From NCBI GenBank assembly GCA_027049035.1, contig JALTVI010000026.1, positions 1 to 64,000 on the forward strand: DNA of 64,000 nucleotides, read 5' to 3'. Below are positions 8,031 to 16,913 of the stretch, one piece after another. The notes under the pieces are model-generated. The model was not told the origin of the DNA, searched no databases, and worked only from the letters and a program-made list of their open reading frames with translations. The stretch is from Sulfurovum sp. (GTDB lineage: Bacteria > Campylobacterota > Campylobacteria > Campylobacterales > Sulfurovaceae). The position numbers were made by a program, and so were the translations under genes. The first letter of the stretch is position 1, and the number at the start of each line of letters is the position of its first letter.

Positions 8031-9392
8031 ACTATTGATCTGGAAAAATTCGCCAAATACTCCAAACCGGGGCCGCGTTACACCTCCTACCCGACTGCGC
8101 TGGAGTTCAGTGATGCATTCAAGTATGACGATTACATCGACTACCTCGAGAAGGGTGACGAGAAGCTCTCGCTCTACGTACACCTCCCGTTCTGCCGCAG
8201 TGCCTGCTACTTCTGCGGATGTAACGTCGTCTTCACCTCCAAAGAGGAGAAGCTGAGCCAATACATCGAGTATCTCAAAAGAGAGATCGATATTCTCGCA
8301 CAGCACCTCGATACCTCCAGAGAGGTGATCCAGTTTCACTTTGGCGGCGGCACGCCGACTTTCTACAAAGCCTTCGAACTGGACGAGATCGTAAGCTATA
8401 TCAAGTCGAAGTTCCCCAACTGGAGTGACGATGCTGAAATCAGCGTCGAGATAGACCCGCGTTTCTTCAACGAAGAGCAGATGAAAGTCTTCGCCAAGCA
8501 CGGCTTCAACCGCATCAGCTTCGGGGTGCAGGACTTCGACCCGAAGGTACAGCAGGAGATCCACCGCATCCAGCCCTACGACCTGACCAAGGCCGCCGTC
8601 GACCTGGCACGCAGATACGGCATAAACTCGATCAACGTCGACCTCATCTATGGCCTCCCCTACCAGACTTTCGAGAGCTTCAAGGCCACTCTGCAGAAGG
8701 CATTCTCGCTTGAACCGGACAGACTGGCGGTCTTCAACTACGCCCATGTACCCTGGCTGAAGAAAACGATGCGGAAATTTGACGAAACCACGCTGCCAAG
8801 CCCCGATGTGAAACTGCAGATTTTCCAGTACACCATCGACTTTTTCGAAAACAATGGTTACAGAATGGTCGGAATGGACCACTTCGCTAAACCCGAAGAC
8901 GAACTCTTCGCCGCGATCGAAAAGGGTGAACTGCACCGAAACTTCCAGGGTTACACCACCAAAGGGGGCGCGAACCTCATCGGTATCGGCCTTACCAGCA
9001 TTGGAGAGGGGAGCCGCTACTACGCACAAAATACCAAAGATATGAAGGTATACGAAGCGGCCATCGATGCAGGCAAGTTGCCCTTTGAACGGGGTGTCAG
9101 CCTCAGCGATGACGACTATCTGCGAAAGGCGGTCATCATGGAGCTGATGGCCAACTTTGCCATCGACATCGAACGTGTCGAAAAAGAACACAATATCGTC
9201 TTTAGCGACTACTTCGACGATGCGCTGGAGGAGCTGCAGGAGTTTGTCGATGCCGACCTTGTCACCGTCACCGACAAAAAGATCACCGTCAGCCCCACCG
9301 GCACCCTGCTGATCCGCAACATCGCCATGCCTTTCGATGCCTATATGCACCAGTATGCGGGAAGCAAGAAGAGTTTCTCGCAAACAGTATAA
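8025..9392 (+). CDS. hemN: Oxygen-independent coproporphyrinogen III oxidase
   Basis: 455 residues from TTG 8025; AAAAGGA lies seven bases upstream, and the longer in-frame reading only translates repeat sequence. A radical SAM enzyme decarboxylating coproporphyrinogen III in anaerobic haem synthesis. The HemN cysteine motif is seen in HLPFCRSACYFCGCN, then FGGGTPTF, the SAM-binding SFGVQDFDPKVQ and the HemN-specific R(x)nYTTKGG region. It starts inside a 21-nt hairpin that could gate translation. Confidence 0.93.
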   Translation: MSTIDLEKFAKYSKPGPRYTSYPTALEFSDAFKYDDYIDYLEKGDEKLSLYVHLPFCRSACYFCGCNVVFTSKEEKLSQYIEYLKREIDILAQHLDTSREVIQFHFGGGTPTFYKAFELDEIVSYIKSKFPNWSDDAEISVEIDPRFFNEEQMKVFAKHGFNRISFGVQDFDPKVQQEIHRIQPYDLTKAAVDLARRYGINSINVDLIYGLPYQTFESFKATLQKAFSLEPDRLAVFNYAHVPWLKKTMRKFDETTLPSPDVKLQIFQYTIDFFENNGYRMVGMDHFAKPEDELFAAIEKGELHRNFQGYTTKGGANLIGIGLTSIGEGSRYYAQNTKDMKVYEAAIDAGKLPFERGVSLSDDDYLRKAVIMELMANFAIDIERVEKEHNIVFSDYFDDALEELQEFVDADLVTVTDKKITVSPTGTLLIRNIAMPFDAYMHQYAGSKKSFSQTV

Positions 9393-9406
9393 GTTTGGTT
9401 AAGAGT

Positions 9407-9581
9407 TATGGTATGCTTTTCTATCGAAAAGCTTTTGTTTAAAAGGATAAGAATGAGAAATGAGGAGTTAGCAATGAGTAATGAGCAACCGAAAAAAGAT
9501 AAAAGCATTGCGCAGCAATGCATACCGACACTCTTCACTCTTCACTCTTCACTCTTCACTAAAAAACTCCAAAGGAGTTTT
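9407..9581. repeat. Composite repeat between hemN and the Fe-S protein gene
   Basis: Reverse module GGTATGCTTTTC...GAAAAGC (9410-9436); spacer rich in GAGTAATGA-like units; forward module AAAAGCATTGCGCAGCAATGCATACC split as arms 9500-9526; four CTCTTCA heptamers (9530-9562); hairpin AAAACTCC-AAA-GGAGTTTT (9563-9581) containing the ribosome site of the next gene. Confidence 0.9.
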
Positions 9582-9583
9582 AT

Positions 9584-10897
9584 ATGAAAACCCCCGAAGA
9601 GCTATTTAATTTCACCGAAACCAGTGACGCATGTATCAAGTGCGGAAAGTGTATTCCTGTCTGTACGATCCACCAGATAAACCCTGACGAGACCACCTCA
9701 CCGCGCGGATTCATAGACCTGCTTGGCGCCTACCAGCAAGGACATCTGCCTCTGGACAAAACAGCCAAAAACATTTTCGAAAGCTGCTTTCTCTGTACCA
9801 ATTGTGTCGATGTCTGTCCCAACTCTCTGCCGACCGATATGGTCATTGAAGAGGTACGAGCCGACCTCGCCGAGAAGTACGGCATCGCCTGGTTCAAACG
9901 TGCTGCCTTTTTCCTCCTGGAGAATAGGAAGATCATGGACATTGTCATGAAATTCGGATATATGTTCAAAACCTGCGTACTGGCTGAAGATGAAAAGGGA
10001 CGCGGACTGCGTGCACGCTTCTCCATGCCGATGGTCAAAAAGGGACGGCTGCTTCCCTCCATGGCGAAAACAAGCTTCCTTAATAGCTACCCGGATACCA
10101 TCCCCTCCGAGGCACCTACCGAGAAAAAGCAGAAGGTCGCCATCTTCATCGGCTGTCTGGCGAACTACAACTACACCACAATCGGTGATGCGCTGGTAGA
10201 GATACTCAAACAGCTCAATGTCGATATGGTTATTCCAAAAGCACAGCAGTGCTGCGGTGCACCCGCCTACTTTACCGGAGCGGTCAAGTCCGTTGAACGG
10301 ATGACAAAAAAGAATATCGAACTCTTCGAGAGCCTATCGGACGATGTTGATGCCATCCTTATTCCCGAAGCGACCTGTTCGGCAATGGTCACACATGACT
10401 GGGAGGTCTTTTTCAAAAACCATAAGATGCCCGAATGGGAAGCACGCGCAAATGAGGTTGCAAAAAAGGTACACATGGCTACAGAATGGCTGCACAACAA
10501 TACCGAGCTGGCATCTCTGCTCAAAGAGAAGGGAAAACAGTTCGACGAACTTGTCACCTACCACGACCCCTGCCATGCCCGCAAGGTACAGGGTATATGG
10601 CAAGAGCCGAGAAATCTGCTTGGTGCAAACTATCCGATGGTCGAGATGAGCGACCCCAACCGCTGCTGCGGTTTTGGCGGTGTAACGATGCAGACAGAGA
10701 AGTTCCACTTCGCCGAAGCTGCCGGAAAACCCAAAGCGGCGATGATCGATGAGACCAAGGCGCATTATGTCAGTGCAGAGTGCTCCGCATGTCGGGTACA
10801 GATAAGCGAATCAATGAACAGTGCCGATGTGGAGACGATTTTCAAAAATCCGCTGGAGTTGATTGCGGAAGCGCTTAAAAGTGATAGTGGGGAGTGA
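9584..10897 (+). CDS. GlcF/LutA-like Fe-S oxidoreductase subunit
   Basis: 437 residues. Two N-terminal [4Fe-4S] motifs (CIKCGKCIPVC and CFLCTNCVDVC), then two CCG domains (GCLANYNYTT...QQCCGAPAY and YHDPCHARK...RCCGFGG), the arrangement of glycolate oxidase GlcF, GlpC and LutA/LldE. It probably passes electrons from a flavin dehydrogenase to the quinone pool or a heterodisulfide-type partner. A GlcD-like FAD subunit is encoded at 51.7 kb, a plausible but unlinked partner. The last residues (KSDSGE) and stop lie in an AGTGATAG repeat. Confidence 0.8.
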   Translation: MKTPEELFNFTETSDACIKCGKCIPVCTIHQINPDETTSPRGFIDLLGAYQQGHLPLDKTAKNIFESCFLCTNCVDVCPNSLPTDMVIEEVRADLAEKYGIAWFKRAAFFLLENRKIMDIVMKFGYMFKTCVLAEDEKGRGLRARFSMPMVKKGRLLPSMAKTSFLNSYPDTIPSEAPTEKKQKVAIFIGCLANYNYTTIGDALVEILKQLNVDMVIPKAQQCCGAPAYFTGAVKSVERMTKKNIELFESLSDDVDAILIPEATCSAMVTHDWEVFFKNHKMPEWEARANEVAKKVHMATEWLHNNTELASLLKEKGKQFDELVTYHDPCHARKVQGIWQEPRNLLGANYPMVEMSDPNRCCGFGGVTMQTEKFHFAEAAGKPKAAMIDETKAHYVSAECSACRVQISESMNSADVETIFKNPLELIAEALKSDSGE

Positions 10898-10955
10898 TAG
10901 TGATAGAGGAATCTATCTCATACACTATCAACTATCACTCATAACTATCACTACT
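10880..10955. repeat. AGTGATAG / CTATCACT opposed arrays
   Basis: AGTGATAG units reading out of the Fe-S gene face CTATCACT units reading toward the histidine-kinase 3' end, forming an inverted pair of arrays. The stop codon of the Fe-S gene is inside. Confidence 0.8.
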
Positions 10956-12183
10956 TTTCAGGTACCAACATAAAGATATTGCTCCCCTCCTCATGCCTGT
11001 ACCCCAGCCGGTAACCGATCTTCTTTAGAATACTGTCGACGATGTAGAGCCCCAGTCCGAAACCGGCACTGCGCTTCTCCGCCTGTGAAAAGGGTTCGGT
11101 ATAGTAGGAGAGCGGATGTTCGAGCGGATCGCCTTTGGAGACCACTTCTATCATGCCGTTGTGGGTACGCAGCAGGGCACATTTGTCCTTACCGTACTTG
11201 AGGGCATTGTCCAGCAGGTTTTTGAGCACCAGCACCATCAGCTTCTTGTCGGTTGTCAGCGCCATCTCTTCCACTTCGGTATGCACACAGCTTCCATCCG
11301 ACATCAGCAGGTCCTTGCTCTCTTCAATCAGTTCGCTGAGCATAATGTATTCGAAGTTTGGCTCGAAACTCTGGGTGGTGACCCGTTCGATCTCAGCAAG
11401 CTCGGAGATGAGTTCGTTCATACGCTCGAAGGCACGGATAAGTACCTTTTTGGTCGCTTCGTCATCGAGCATTTCAACGACAATGCGTCCTTTTGTAATG
11501 GGCGTTTTGAGCTCGTGCATCAGGTTTCGCATAAAGAGGTTCTTCGACGTGCTCAAGTGGTCGATATGTTTGATGGCATCGTCGAAGCTTTTGGCAATTT
11601 TACCTATCTCGTCATCGTGTTCGTAGGTGATTTCGACATTCATATCGCCCTGTGCGAAACGCTGGATCTGCTGATGGAGCTTCTTGAGAGGGTAGAGTTT
11701 TTTGAGAACGGCGAAATAGAGCAGCAGCAGCAGAACAATCAGAATCACTCCAAGCGTTACGGCGATTTCGTAGAAGAAATTCTCAGGAGCGGCATCTTCC
11801 AAAAGCAGGTTATAACTCATCCGCTGCACATAGATGTAGCGCTTTCCGTCAAGGTTGAAGACACGCACCTGCCCAAGCAGTTGTGAGCCGCCTCGGAAAA
11901 TCGTTTCGCCCCGTTCCATGATCTCCTTTTTGATTTTTTCCTCCTTCTCAGGGGCAATCGGCTTGACATGCAGCTCTTTGTAGAGCTTTTCAAGCTCCTG
12001 CTGCGAAGGGTAGAGACGGAGGTTGGAGAGAAATGTCAAAGAGATAAGCTGGTAGCGTTTAAACTCGTCGATCTTCTGCCTGTCCTTGTTCCAGAAGTGA
12101 AAGAGGGTAAAGGTGGCCACCAGAATGATGATCGCCACCGAAAAGAGAATGTGGATAAAGGTGGTAACGGAGAGGTTTCTCAT
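10951..12183 (-). CDS. Sensor histidine kinase (ArsS-like)
   Basis: 410 residues. Membrane helices near 8-28 and 140-162 flank a periplasmic sensor of about 110 residues; then HAMP (LKKLYPLKKL...), the DHp H-box FMRNLMHELKTPITKGR and an ATPase domain with N box LKNLLDNALKYGK and G box GFGLGLYIV. Most like the ArsS/acid-sensing kinases of Campylobacterota. It overlaps the regulator gene by 4 bp (ATGA), so the pair is translationally coupled. Signal unknown. Confidence 0.85.
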   Translation of the reverse strand: MRNLSVTTFIHILFSVAIIILVATFTLFHFWNKDRQKIDEFKRYQLISLTFLSNLRLYPSQQELEKLYKELHVKPIAPEKEEKIKKEIMERGETIFRGGSQLLGQVRVFNLDGKRYIYVQRMSYNLLLEDAAPENFFYEIAVTLGVILIVLLLLLYFAVLKKLYPLKKLHQQIQRFAQGDMNVEITYEHDDEIGKIAKSFDDAIKHIDHLSTSKNLFMRNLMHELKTPITKGRIVVEMLDDEATKKVLIRAFERMNELISELAEIERVTTQSFEPNFEYIMLSELIEESKDLLMSDGSCVHTEVEEMALTTDKKLMVLVLKNLLDNALKYGKDKCALLRTHNGMIEVVSKGDPLEHPLSYYTEPFSQAEKRSAGFGLGLYIVDSILKKIGYRLGYRHEEGSNIFMLVPEK

Positions 12184-12860
12184 AGCCTGTCGGTAAGCAT
12201 ATATCCCACACCGCGGATGGGTTTGATGTAGACATGATCGGGATCAATCTTGGCGATCTTCTGACGGATACGCGAAATGATCACATCGATATTCTTGATG
12301 GAACTGTCATCATCGATATGGTCGCTCTCGTAGAGCAGCTGTTCGCGAGAGACCGAGCCGTTCTTATGCTGCAGCAGCATCGAGAGAATGTCATACTCAG
12401 CTGCGGTCAGGTCAAGGAAGTGGCCTTTGAAGAGAATGGTACGTGCCGACGGGTCGGCAACAAAAAGTTCCTCTTTCTCCTTCTTCTTCTCATCTGCACT
12501 GTGCGTACGGCGAAGGATTGTCTTAATACGGGTGACAAGCTCACGCGGATCGTAGGGTTTTGGCATATAGTCGTCCGCCCCGCGCTCCAGCCCTATGACC
12601 TTGTCGGTGATGTCGTCGCGTGCAGAAGAGATGATGATGGGAATGTCGGTGATCTCTCTGATCTTCGGGATCACTTCAAGTCCGTCCATCCCCGGCAGCG
12701 TCAGATCGAGTATGATCAGATCGAAATCATGCTGTGTCAGCAGTGAAAGCCCGATGTAGGGGTCTTCCGCACCGATCACCTCCATATCGTACTTGGTAAG
12801 ATAGTTGGTCAGGATGAGCGCTAGTTCGGGATCATCCTCTATAATGAGTATCTTGATAAT
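12180..12860 (-). CDS. OmpR-family response regulator (ArsR-like), ATT start
   Basis: 226 residues if read from ATT 12860. The receiver needs the N-terminal strand IKILIIEDDPELALIL, which lies upstream of the first ATG (12785). In that frame there is no ATG, GTG or TTG before an in-frame stop, but ATT stands seven bases after AAAGGA. The phospho-acceptor Asp is in LIILDLTLPGMDG, the switch Lys in MPKPYDPREL; the C-terminal winged helix (TAAEYDILSMLL...IKNIDVIISRIRQKI...RGVGYML) is OmpR type. Partner of the overlapping kinase. A sequencing error at the start cannot be excluded. Confidence 0.85.
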   Translation of the reverse strand: MIKILIIEDDPELALILTNYLTKYDMEVIGAEDPYIGLSLLTQHDFDLIILDLTLPGMDGLEVIPKIREITDIPIIISSARDDITDKVIGLERGADDYMPKPYDPRELVTRIKTILRRTHSADEKKKEKEELFVADPSARTILFKGHFLDLTAAEYDILSMLLQHKNGSVSREQLLYESDHIDDDSSIKNIDVIISRIRQKIAKIDPDHVYIKPIRGVGYMLTDRL

Positions 12861-12922
12861 GGCCGATCCTTTCGTGTGTAATAATTAATGTCAATTGTAA
12901 ACGATAAAGCTTAACAGCAGGG

Positions 12923-13945
12923 TTAACCCGCATCCGAATAGTCCAGATAGACCTTCGTAATCGCGATCAGGAACGAGGTGATCGCCGGCCCCAGAATCAT
13001 TCCCCAGAAACCGTAGGTACTCATCCCTGCCAAAATGGAGAAGAAGATGAGAATGGAGTTGATCTGCAGGGTACTCTTGAGGAAATCCTTCTTGATCACC
13101 TCAATAATCATCGGCTTGATGAAGGTATCGGCAATGATCGAAATAACCACAATGGAGTAGGAGGCGATCATAATAGCTGTCTGCGCATCGATTTTTGTCC
13201 AGACATAAAGCGACACTGGCGCCCAGACGATCACACCGCCAATGATGGGAATAAGAGATGCAAAACCGTAAATGACTCCAAAAAAGACACCGTTGAAGCC
13301 AAAAAAGCTCATCATGATCCCAAAGAGGAACCCTTCAAAGATCGCTGTAACAATGATGGAGTAGAAGACAATCTCCATCGTGGCAGAGACCTCTTTCATC
13401 ATACGCTCTCCCTTTTGCGGAGAGACGGGCAGCAGCTCCAAAATCGTATCGAAAAAGCGATTTCCGTAATAATTTATGAAAAAGTAAAACAACACAACAA
13501 AGAACATGTTTTTCATAAACCCAAGGCCGGTACTGCCCGCCACAGTCAGGTACGCCGTCGACTCTTTGATATACTCTGCAATCCGCTCGTCGCTCATATA
13601 CTGATGCGTCAGCTCTTTGAGAAAGGGAAAGTGCTCTACCATTGAGCGCAGTGCAGCAAGGGTATCTTTGACCCCCTGTTTGTCAATCTGCGAAATGTAG
13701 CCTACACCGATAGTCGCCAGATAGATGATAGGCGCAAAAAGCAGCAGCATCATCAGAAGCGTTGAAATGGCTGCGGAGATCTTTGCCGAACCGGTAAAAT
13801 CGACCAACTTCTTGGTCAGGTTGAAAGTCCCCATCGAAAGCAGAATTGCTACGGTCAGAGAAAGCAGAAAGGGCTGATAGACACTGTATGCCCCAATGAG
13901 CCCCAAAACAAAAAGGGCAGTGATCATTAACTGTGTTTTAGTCAC
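12923..13945 (-). CDS. AI-2E/PerM family transporter
   Basis: 340 residues from GTG 13945, overlapping the ruvB stop (GTGACTAA) with AGGGG upstream. Eight or so hydrophobic helices, with the conserved C-terminal region [22 protein letters not shown] and [11 protein letters not shown] typical of the PerM family. Members export AI-2 or act as Na+/H+ antiporters; substrate cannot be told here. Probably co-transcribed with ruvB. Confidence 0.8.
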   Translation of the reverse strand: MTKTQLMITALFVLGLIGAYSVYQPFLLSLTVAILLSMGTFNLTKKLVDFTGSAKISAAISTLLMMLLLFAPIIYLATIGVGYISQIDKQGVKDTLAALRSMVEHFPFLKELTHQYMSDERIAEYIKESTAYLTVAGSTGLGFMKNMFFVVLFYFFINYYGNRFFDTILELLPVSPQKGERMMKEVSATMEIVFYSIIVTAIFEGFLFGIMMSFFGFNGVFFGVIYGFASLIPIIGGVIVWAPVSLYVWTKIDAQTAIMIASYSIVVISIIADTFIKPMIIEVIKKDFLKSTLQINSILIFFSILAGMSTYGFWGMILGPAITSFLIAITKVYLDYSDAG

Positions 13946-14948
13946 TGAAGAGCCCCTCATTGATACCGCCAAGTTTGAAGTGTTCGTAACTCTTCTGTGT
14001 CGCAATGCGCCCTCTGGCGGTGCGTTCGATGTAGCCGTTGGCGATAAGGTAGGGTTCGAGCACATCCTCGATAGTCCCCTCATCCTCACTCAGTGCCGCA
14101 GCGATGGTGCTCAGCCCCATCGGACGGCTTTTGGCGCTCACCAGAAGCTCAAGCAGCTGAATGTCCTGCTCGTCAAACCCGAGCGTATTGACACCCAGCT
14201 CATCGAGCGCATACTTCGCACGCTCAAGTGTCACCTCATTCTCGTTTGCCACTTCGGAGAAGTCACGTACACGGCGCAGCAGCCGCAAGGCGATACGCGG
14301 TGTACCGCGGCTGCGTCTTGCAATTTCGTGTGCCGCTTCGGGGGTTGCAGGCTTTTCAAGTTTCACTGCCGCCTGTTCGACGATTTTCGCCAGCTCGTCA
14401 GGGGTATAGAACTGCATGCGAAAGTGCATCCCGAAACGTTCGCGCAGCGGGTTGCTCAGCATCCCTGCACGTGTCGTCGCGCCAATGAGCGTAAAGCGCG
14501 GCAGGTCTATCTTGACCGTCTGCGCCGCCGGACCGCTGCCGATGATGATGTCAAGCCTGAAATCCTCCATTGCCGGGTAGAGTATCTCCTCGATCGCCGG
14601 ACTCATACGGTGGATCTCGTCGATAAAGAGAATGTCCCCCTCTTCGATGTTGGTCAGCAGCGCGGCAAGGTCTCCCGCCTTTTCGATCATCGGTGCGGCA
14701 GTCGTCTTGATATTTGCCTGCATCTCCGTAGCGATGATGTTCGCCAGTGTCGTCTTCCCCAGTCCCGGAGGACCGAAAAAGAGAATGTGGTCCAGCGCCT
14801 CTTCACGCCGCCTGCTCGCTTCGATGAAGACACGCAGATTCTTCTTGATCTTCTCCTGCCCCACATACTCGTCCCACGAACTTGGCCGCAGCGTCACCTC
14901 GTAGGAGGCTTCACCGTCAAAACGCTCTATCTCGACCATACGTTCCAT
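13938..14948 (-). CDS. ruvB: Holliday junction helicase RuvB
   Basis: 336 residues from ATG 14948; AAAGGGG sits in the upstream hairpin, and the longer in-frame reading is translated repeat. AAA+ motor for branch migration with RuvA. Walker [10 protein letters not shown], Walker B LFIDEIHR, sensor GATTRAGML and the C-terminal winged helix ([11 protein letters not shown]) are intact. The next gene overlaps its stop. Confidence 0.96.
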   Translation of the reverse strand: MERMVEIERFDGEASYEVTLRPSSWDEYVGQEKIKKNLRVFIEASRRREEALDHILFFGPPGLGKTTLANIIATEMQANIKTTAAPMIEKAGDLAALLTNIEEGDILFIDEIHRMSPAIEEILYPAMEDFRLDIIIGSGPAAQTVKIDLPRFTLIGATTRAGMLSNPLRERFGMHFRMQFYTPDELAKIVEQAAVKLEKPATPEAAHEIARRSRGTPRIALRLLRRVRDFSEVANENEVTLERAKYALDELGVNTLGFDEQDIQLLELLVSAKSRPMGLSTIAAALSEDEGTIEDVLEPYLIANGYIERTARGRIATQKSYEHFKLGGINEGLFSD

Positions 14949-14951
14949 CAG

Positions 14952-15150
14952 CAACCCCTTTGGGGTTGAGTGAATAGTGAATAGTGAATAGTGAATAGTG
15001 TCGGTATGCATTGCTGGGCAATGCTTTTATCTATTTTCGGTTGTTCATTACTCATTACTCGTTACTAACTCCTCATTCAAAATAAAAAACTTTTCGTATA
15101 GAAAAGCATATCATTAACTATTCACTATTAGTTATTCACTCTTCACTAAT
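14952..15150. repeat. Composite repeat between ruvB and panB
   Basis: The most complete example. Hairpin CAACCCC/GGGGTTG at the ruvB start (14952-14968); AGTGAAT array (14968-15001); reverse module GGTATGCATTGC...GCAATGCTTTTA (15003-15029); spacer with ATTACTC units; forward module ACTTTTCGTATAGAAAAGCATA (15089-15110); ATTCACT array (15115-15150) ending at the panB stop. The whole is a nested inverted repeat. Confidence 0.9.
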
Positions 15151-15958
15151 ATGCGTGTGCTTCATCCGGAAATTGTCGCGCCTTGACCTCTTTGACATAC
15201 TGTTCAAGACCTTCGCGTACCTCTTTGGCACCGTTGCAGTAGCGTTTGACGAATTTGGGCTTGAAGGCTTCGAAGAAACCGAACATATCGCTCCAGACAA
15301 GTACCTGCCCGTCAGTGACGTTGCCTGCGCCGATGCCGATGGTAGGCACTTTGACCGCGTCAGTCACCGCTTTGGCAGCTTCGGACTTGACACCCTCCAC
15401 CAGCACCATCGCCGCCCCTGCTGCTTCAAGCTCCAGCGCATCTTCGACCAGCCGCTTGATGTCAGTCTCATCTTTGCCGCGTACTCTGTAGCCGCCTTCG
15501 CTGCGCACGTGCTGGGGCATCAGCCCGATGTGTGCTACGACCGCAATGCCGTTGTCCGCAAGGGTACGGACGATGTCTGCCTTCTCCCTGCCCCCTTCGA
15601 CCTTGACCGCCTGCGCACAGGTTTCACGGTAGACACGGGTAGCGTTCTCAAGCGCGACCTGTGGCGTGGTATAGCTGCCAAAGGGCATATCGAAGACGAT
15701 GCAGGCGCGCTTCGCACCGTTGCAGACCGCCTGTGTGTGGTAGATCATCTGATCCATCGTCGCCGAGAGCGTATCTTCCTTGCCAAGAAAGCTCATATTG
15801 AGACTGTCTCCGACAAGGATCATCTCCACTTCGCCGTCAAAGAGCTGCGCAAAGAGCGCATCGTACGCCGTCACCATCGTGATGGGCTCGACTCCTTTCA
15901 TCGCAGCGACCGTGCTCATGGTCACTTTTTTTTCGATACGCGGTGTATGGATACTCAT
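15146..15958 (-). CDS. panB: 3-methyl-2-oxobutanoate hydroxymethyltransferase
   Basis: 270 residues. Adds a hydroxymethyl group from methylene-tetrahydrofolate to ketoisovalerate, first step of pantothenate synthesis. Metal-binding VGDSLNMSFLG, FDMPFGSY, the substrate loop AHIGLMPQHV and the IGIGAG motif are present. The start is preceded by hairpin TAAACTCC/GGAGTTTA (15962-15978) holding the ribosome site; the stop is the first triplet of a TAGTGAA array. Confidence 0.95.
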   Translation of the reverse strand: MSIHTPRIEKKVTMSTVAAMKGVEPITMVTAYDALFAQLFDGEVEMILVGDSLNMSFLGKEDTLSATMDQMIYHTQAVCNGAKRACIVFDMPFGSYTTPQVALENATRVYRETCAQAVKVEGGREKADIVRTLADNGIAVVAHIGLMPQHVRSEGGYRVRGKDETDIKRLVEDALELEAAGAAMVLVEGVKSEAAKAVTDAVKVPTIGIGAGNVTDGQVLVWSDMFGFFEAFKPKFVKRYCNGAKEVREGLEQYVKEVKARQFPDEAHAY

Positions 15959-15961
15959 GTA

Positions 15962-16012
15962 AAACTCCTCTGGAGTTTAGTGAATAGTGAATAGTGAATA
16001 GTGAATAGTTGG
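15962..16012. repeat. Hairpin plus TAGTGAA array upstream of panB
   Basis: AAACTCC-TCT-GGAGTTT at 15962-15978, then four to five TAGTGAA units. Confidence 0.85.
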
Positions 16013-16075
16013 TGCATTTTGGGTTGCTGCCTTGTTGTCTGTTTTATAAATGAGATAATTTTACTCATTTTATCA

Positions 16076-16081
16076 TATAAT
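16076..16081 (+). promoter_or_regulatory. -10 box of trpA promoter
   Basis: TATAAT in AT-rich sequence, 31 bases before the trpA start. No good -35, as is usual in Campylobacterota. Confidence 0.45.
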
Positions 16082-16111
16082 GTTAAAAATTTATGACACA
16101 AAGAAGCGATA

Positions 16112-16852
16112 TTGAAAAAATTAGTTGCCTATATCACGACCGGATTCCCTTCACTTGACTTTACCGTAGATGCCGCACTCGCACTTGCCGAGGCAGGTGT
16201 TGATACCCTTGAGCTTGGTATGCCCTTCTCCGACCCTGTTGCAGACGGTTCCGTTATCGAAGCGGCCAACCTCAAAGCGCTGCAAAACGGCTTCAGACTG
16301 CAGCACCTCTTCGATGCCTCTGCAAAGATAGCGCCACACATCGACACCCTATGGATGGGCTACTTCAACCCCTTCTACCACAAAGGGATGGAGCACTTCA
16401 TTGATGAAGCGACGCGTACCGGTGTCAACGGCTTCATCATCCCAGACCTGCCGTTTGAAGAGGCGCAGCCTTACAAACCTGCTGTAGAGGCCGCCGGACT
16501 CAGCCTCATCGACTTCATCGCACCCACCGACTCCAAAGAGCGCATCGCACAGATCGTACCCGGTGCGAAGAAGTTCATCTACCTTGTCGCCTATGCCGGC
16601 ATCACAGGAGCAGGCAAGAGCGAAGACCTGCAGGAGGTTGTCGCAAACATCAAAGCCCATACCGACACACCTGTCTATGTCGGTTTCGGTGTCGACACAC
16701 ATACCGCAAAAGAGAAGGCCAAAGGGGTCGACGGTGTCATTGTCGGCTCGGCATTTGTCAAGGTGCTGCTTGACGACACTCTGAAGGGTACCCAGAAAAT
16801 CGCCAAAATCTCCGAAATCGCCAGAGAGATCAAGGAGAAGATCAACGCGTAG
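16112..16852 (+). CDS. trpA: Tryptophan synthase alpha chain
   Basis: 246 residues from TTG 16112. Splits indole-3-glycerol phosphate; indole goes to TrpB. The TIM-barrel signature LELGMPFSDPVADGSVIEAAN carries the catalytic Glu; the catalytic Asp is in IIPDLPFEEA; the phosphate loop is YVGFGVDTHT...VIVGSAFVK. Slightly short versus 260-270 in enterics but complete. No other trp genes are nearby, so it is unlinked from the operon. Confidence 0.93.
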   Translation: MKKLVAYITTGFPSLDFTVDAALALAEAGVDTLELGMPFSDPVADGSVIEAANLKALQNGFRLQHLFDASAKIAPHIDTLWMGYFNPFYHKGMEHFIDEATRTGVNGFIIPDLPFEEAQPYKPAVEAAGLSLIDFIAPTDSKERIAQIVPGAKKFIYLVAYAGITGAGKSEDLQEVVANIKAHTDTPVYVGFGVDTHTAKEKAKGVDGVIVGSAFVKVLLDDTLKGTQKIAKISEIAREIKEKINA

Positions 16853-16878
16853 CCGCTGCGCGGTTAAAACTTTTCAAG

Positions 16879-16884
16879 TATAAT
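16879..16884 (+). promoter_or_regulatory. -10 box of lgt promoter
   Basis: TATAAT 29 bases before the lgt GTG. Confidence 0.5.
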
Positions 16885-16913
16885 ACCTCCACTTCATCTA
16901 AGAGAGGTACGCT

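Noticed and set aside
8010-9383. 457-codon antisense open frame opposite hemN.
   Set aside because: Long antisense frames are a by-product of the codon use of the sense gene; no start signal and no recognisable domain.
15155-15994. 279-codon antisense frame opposite panB.
   Set aside because: Same cause; includes translated heptamer repeat and lacks a ribosome site.
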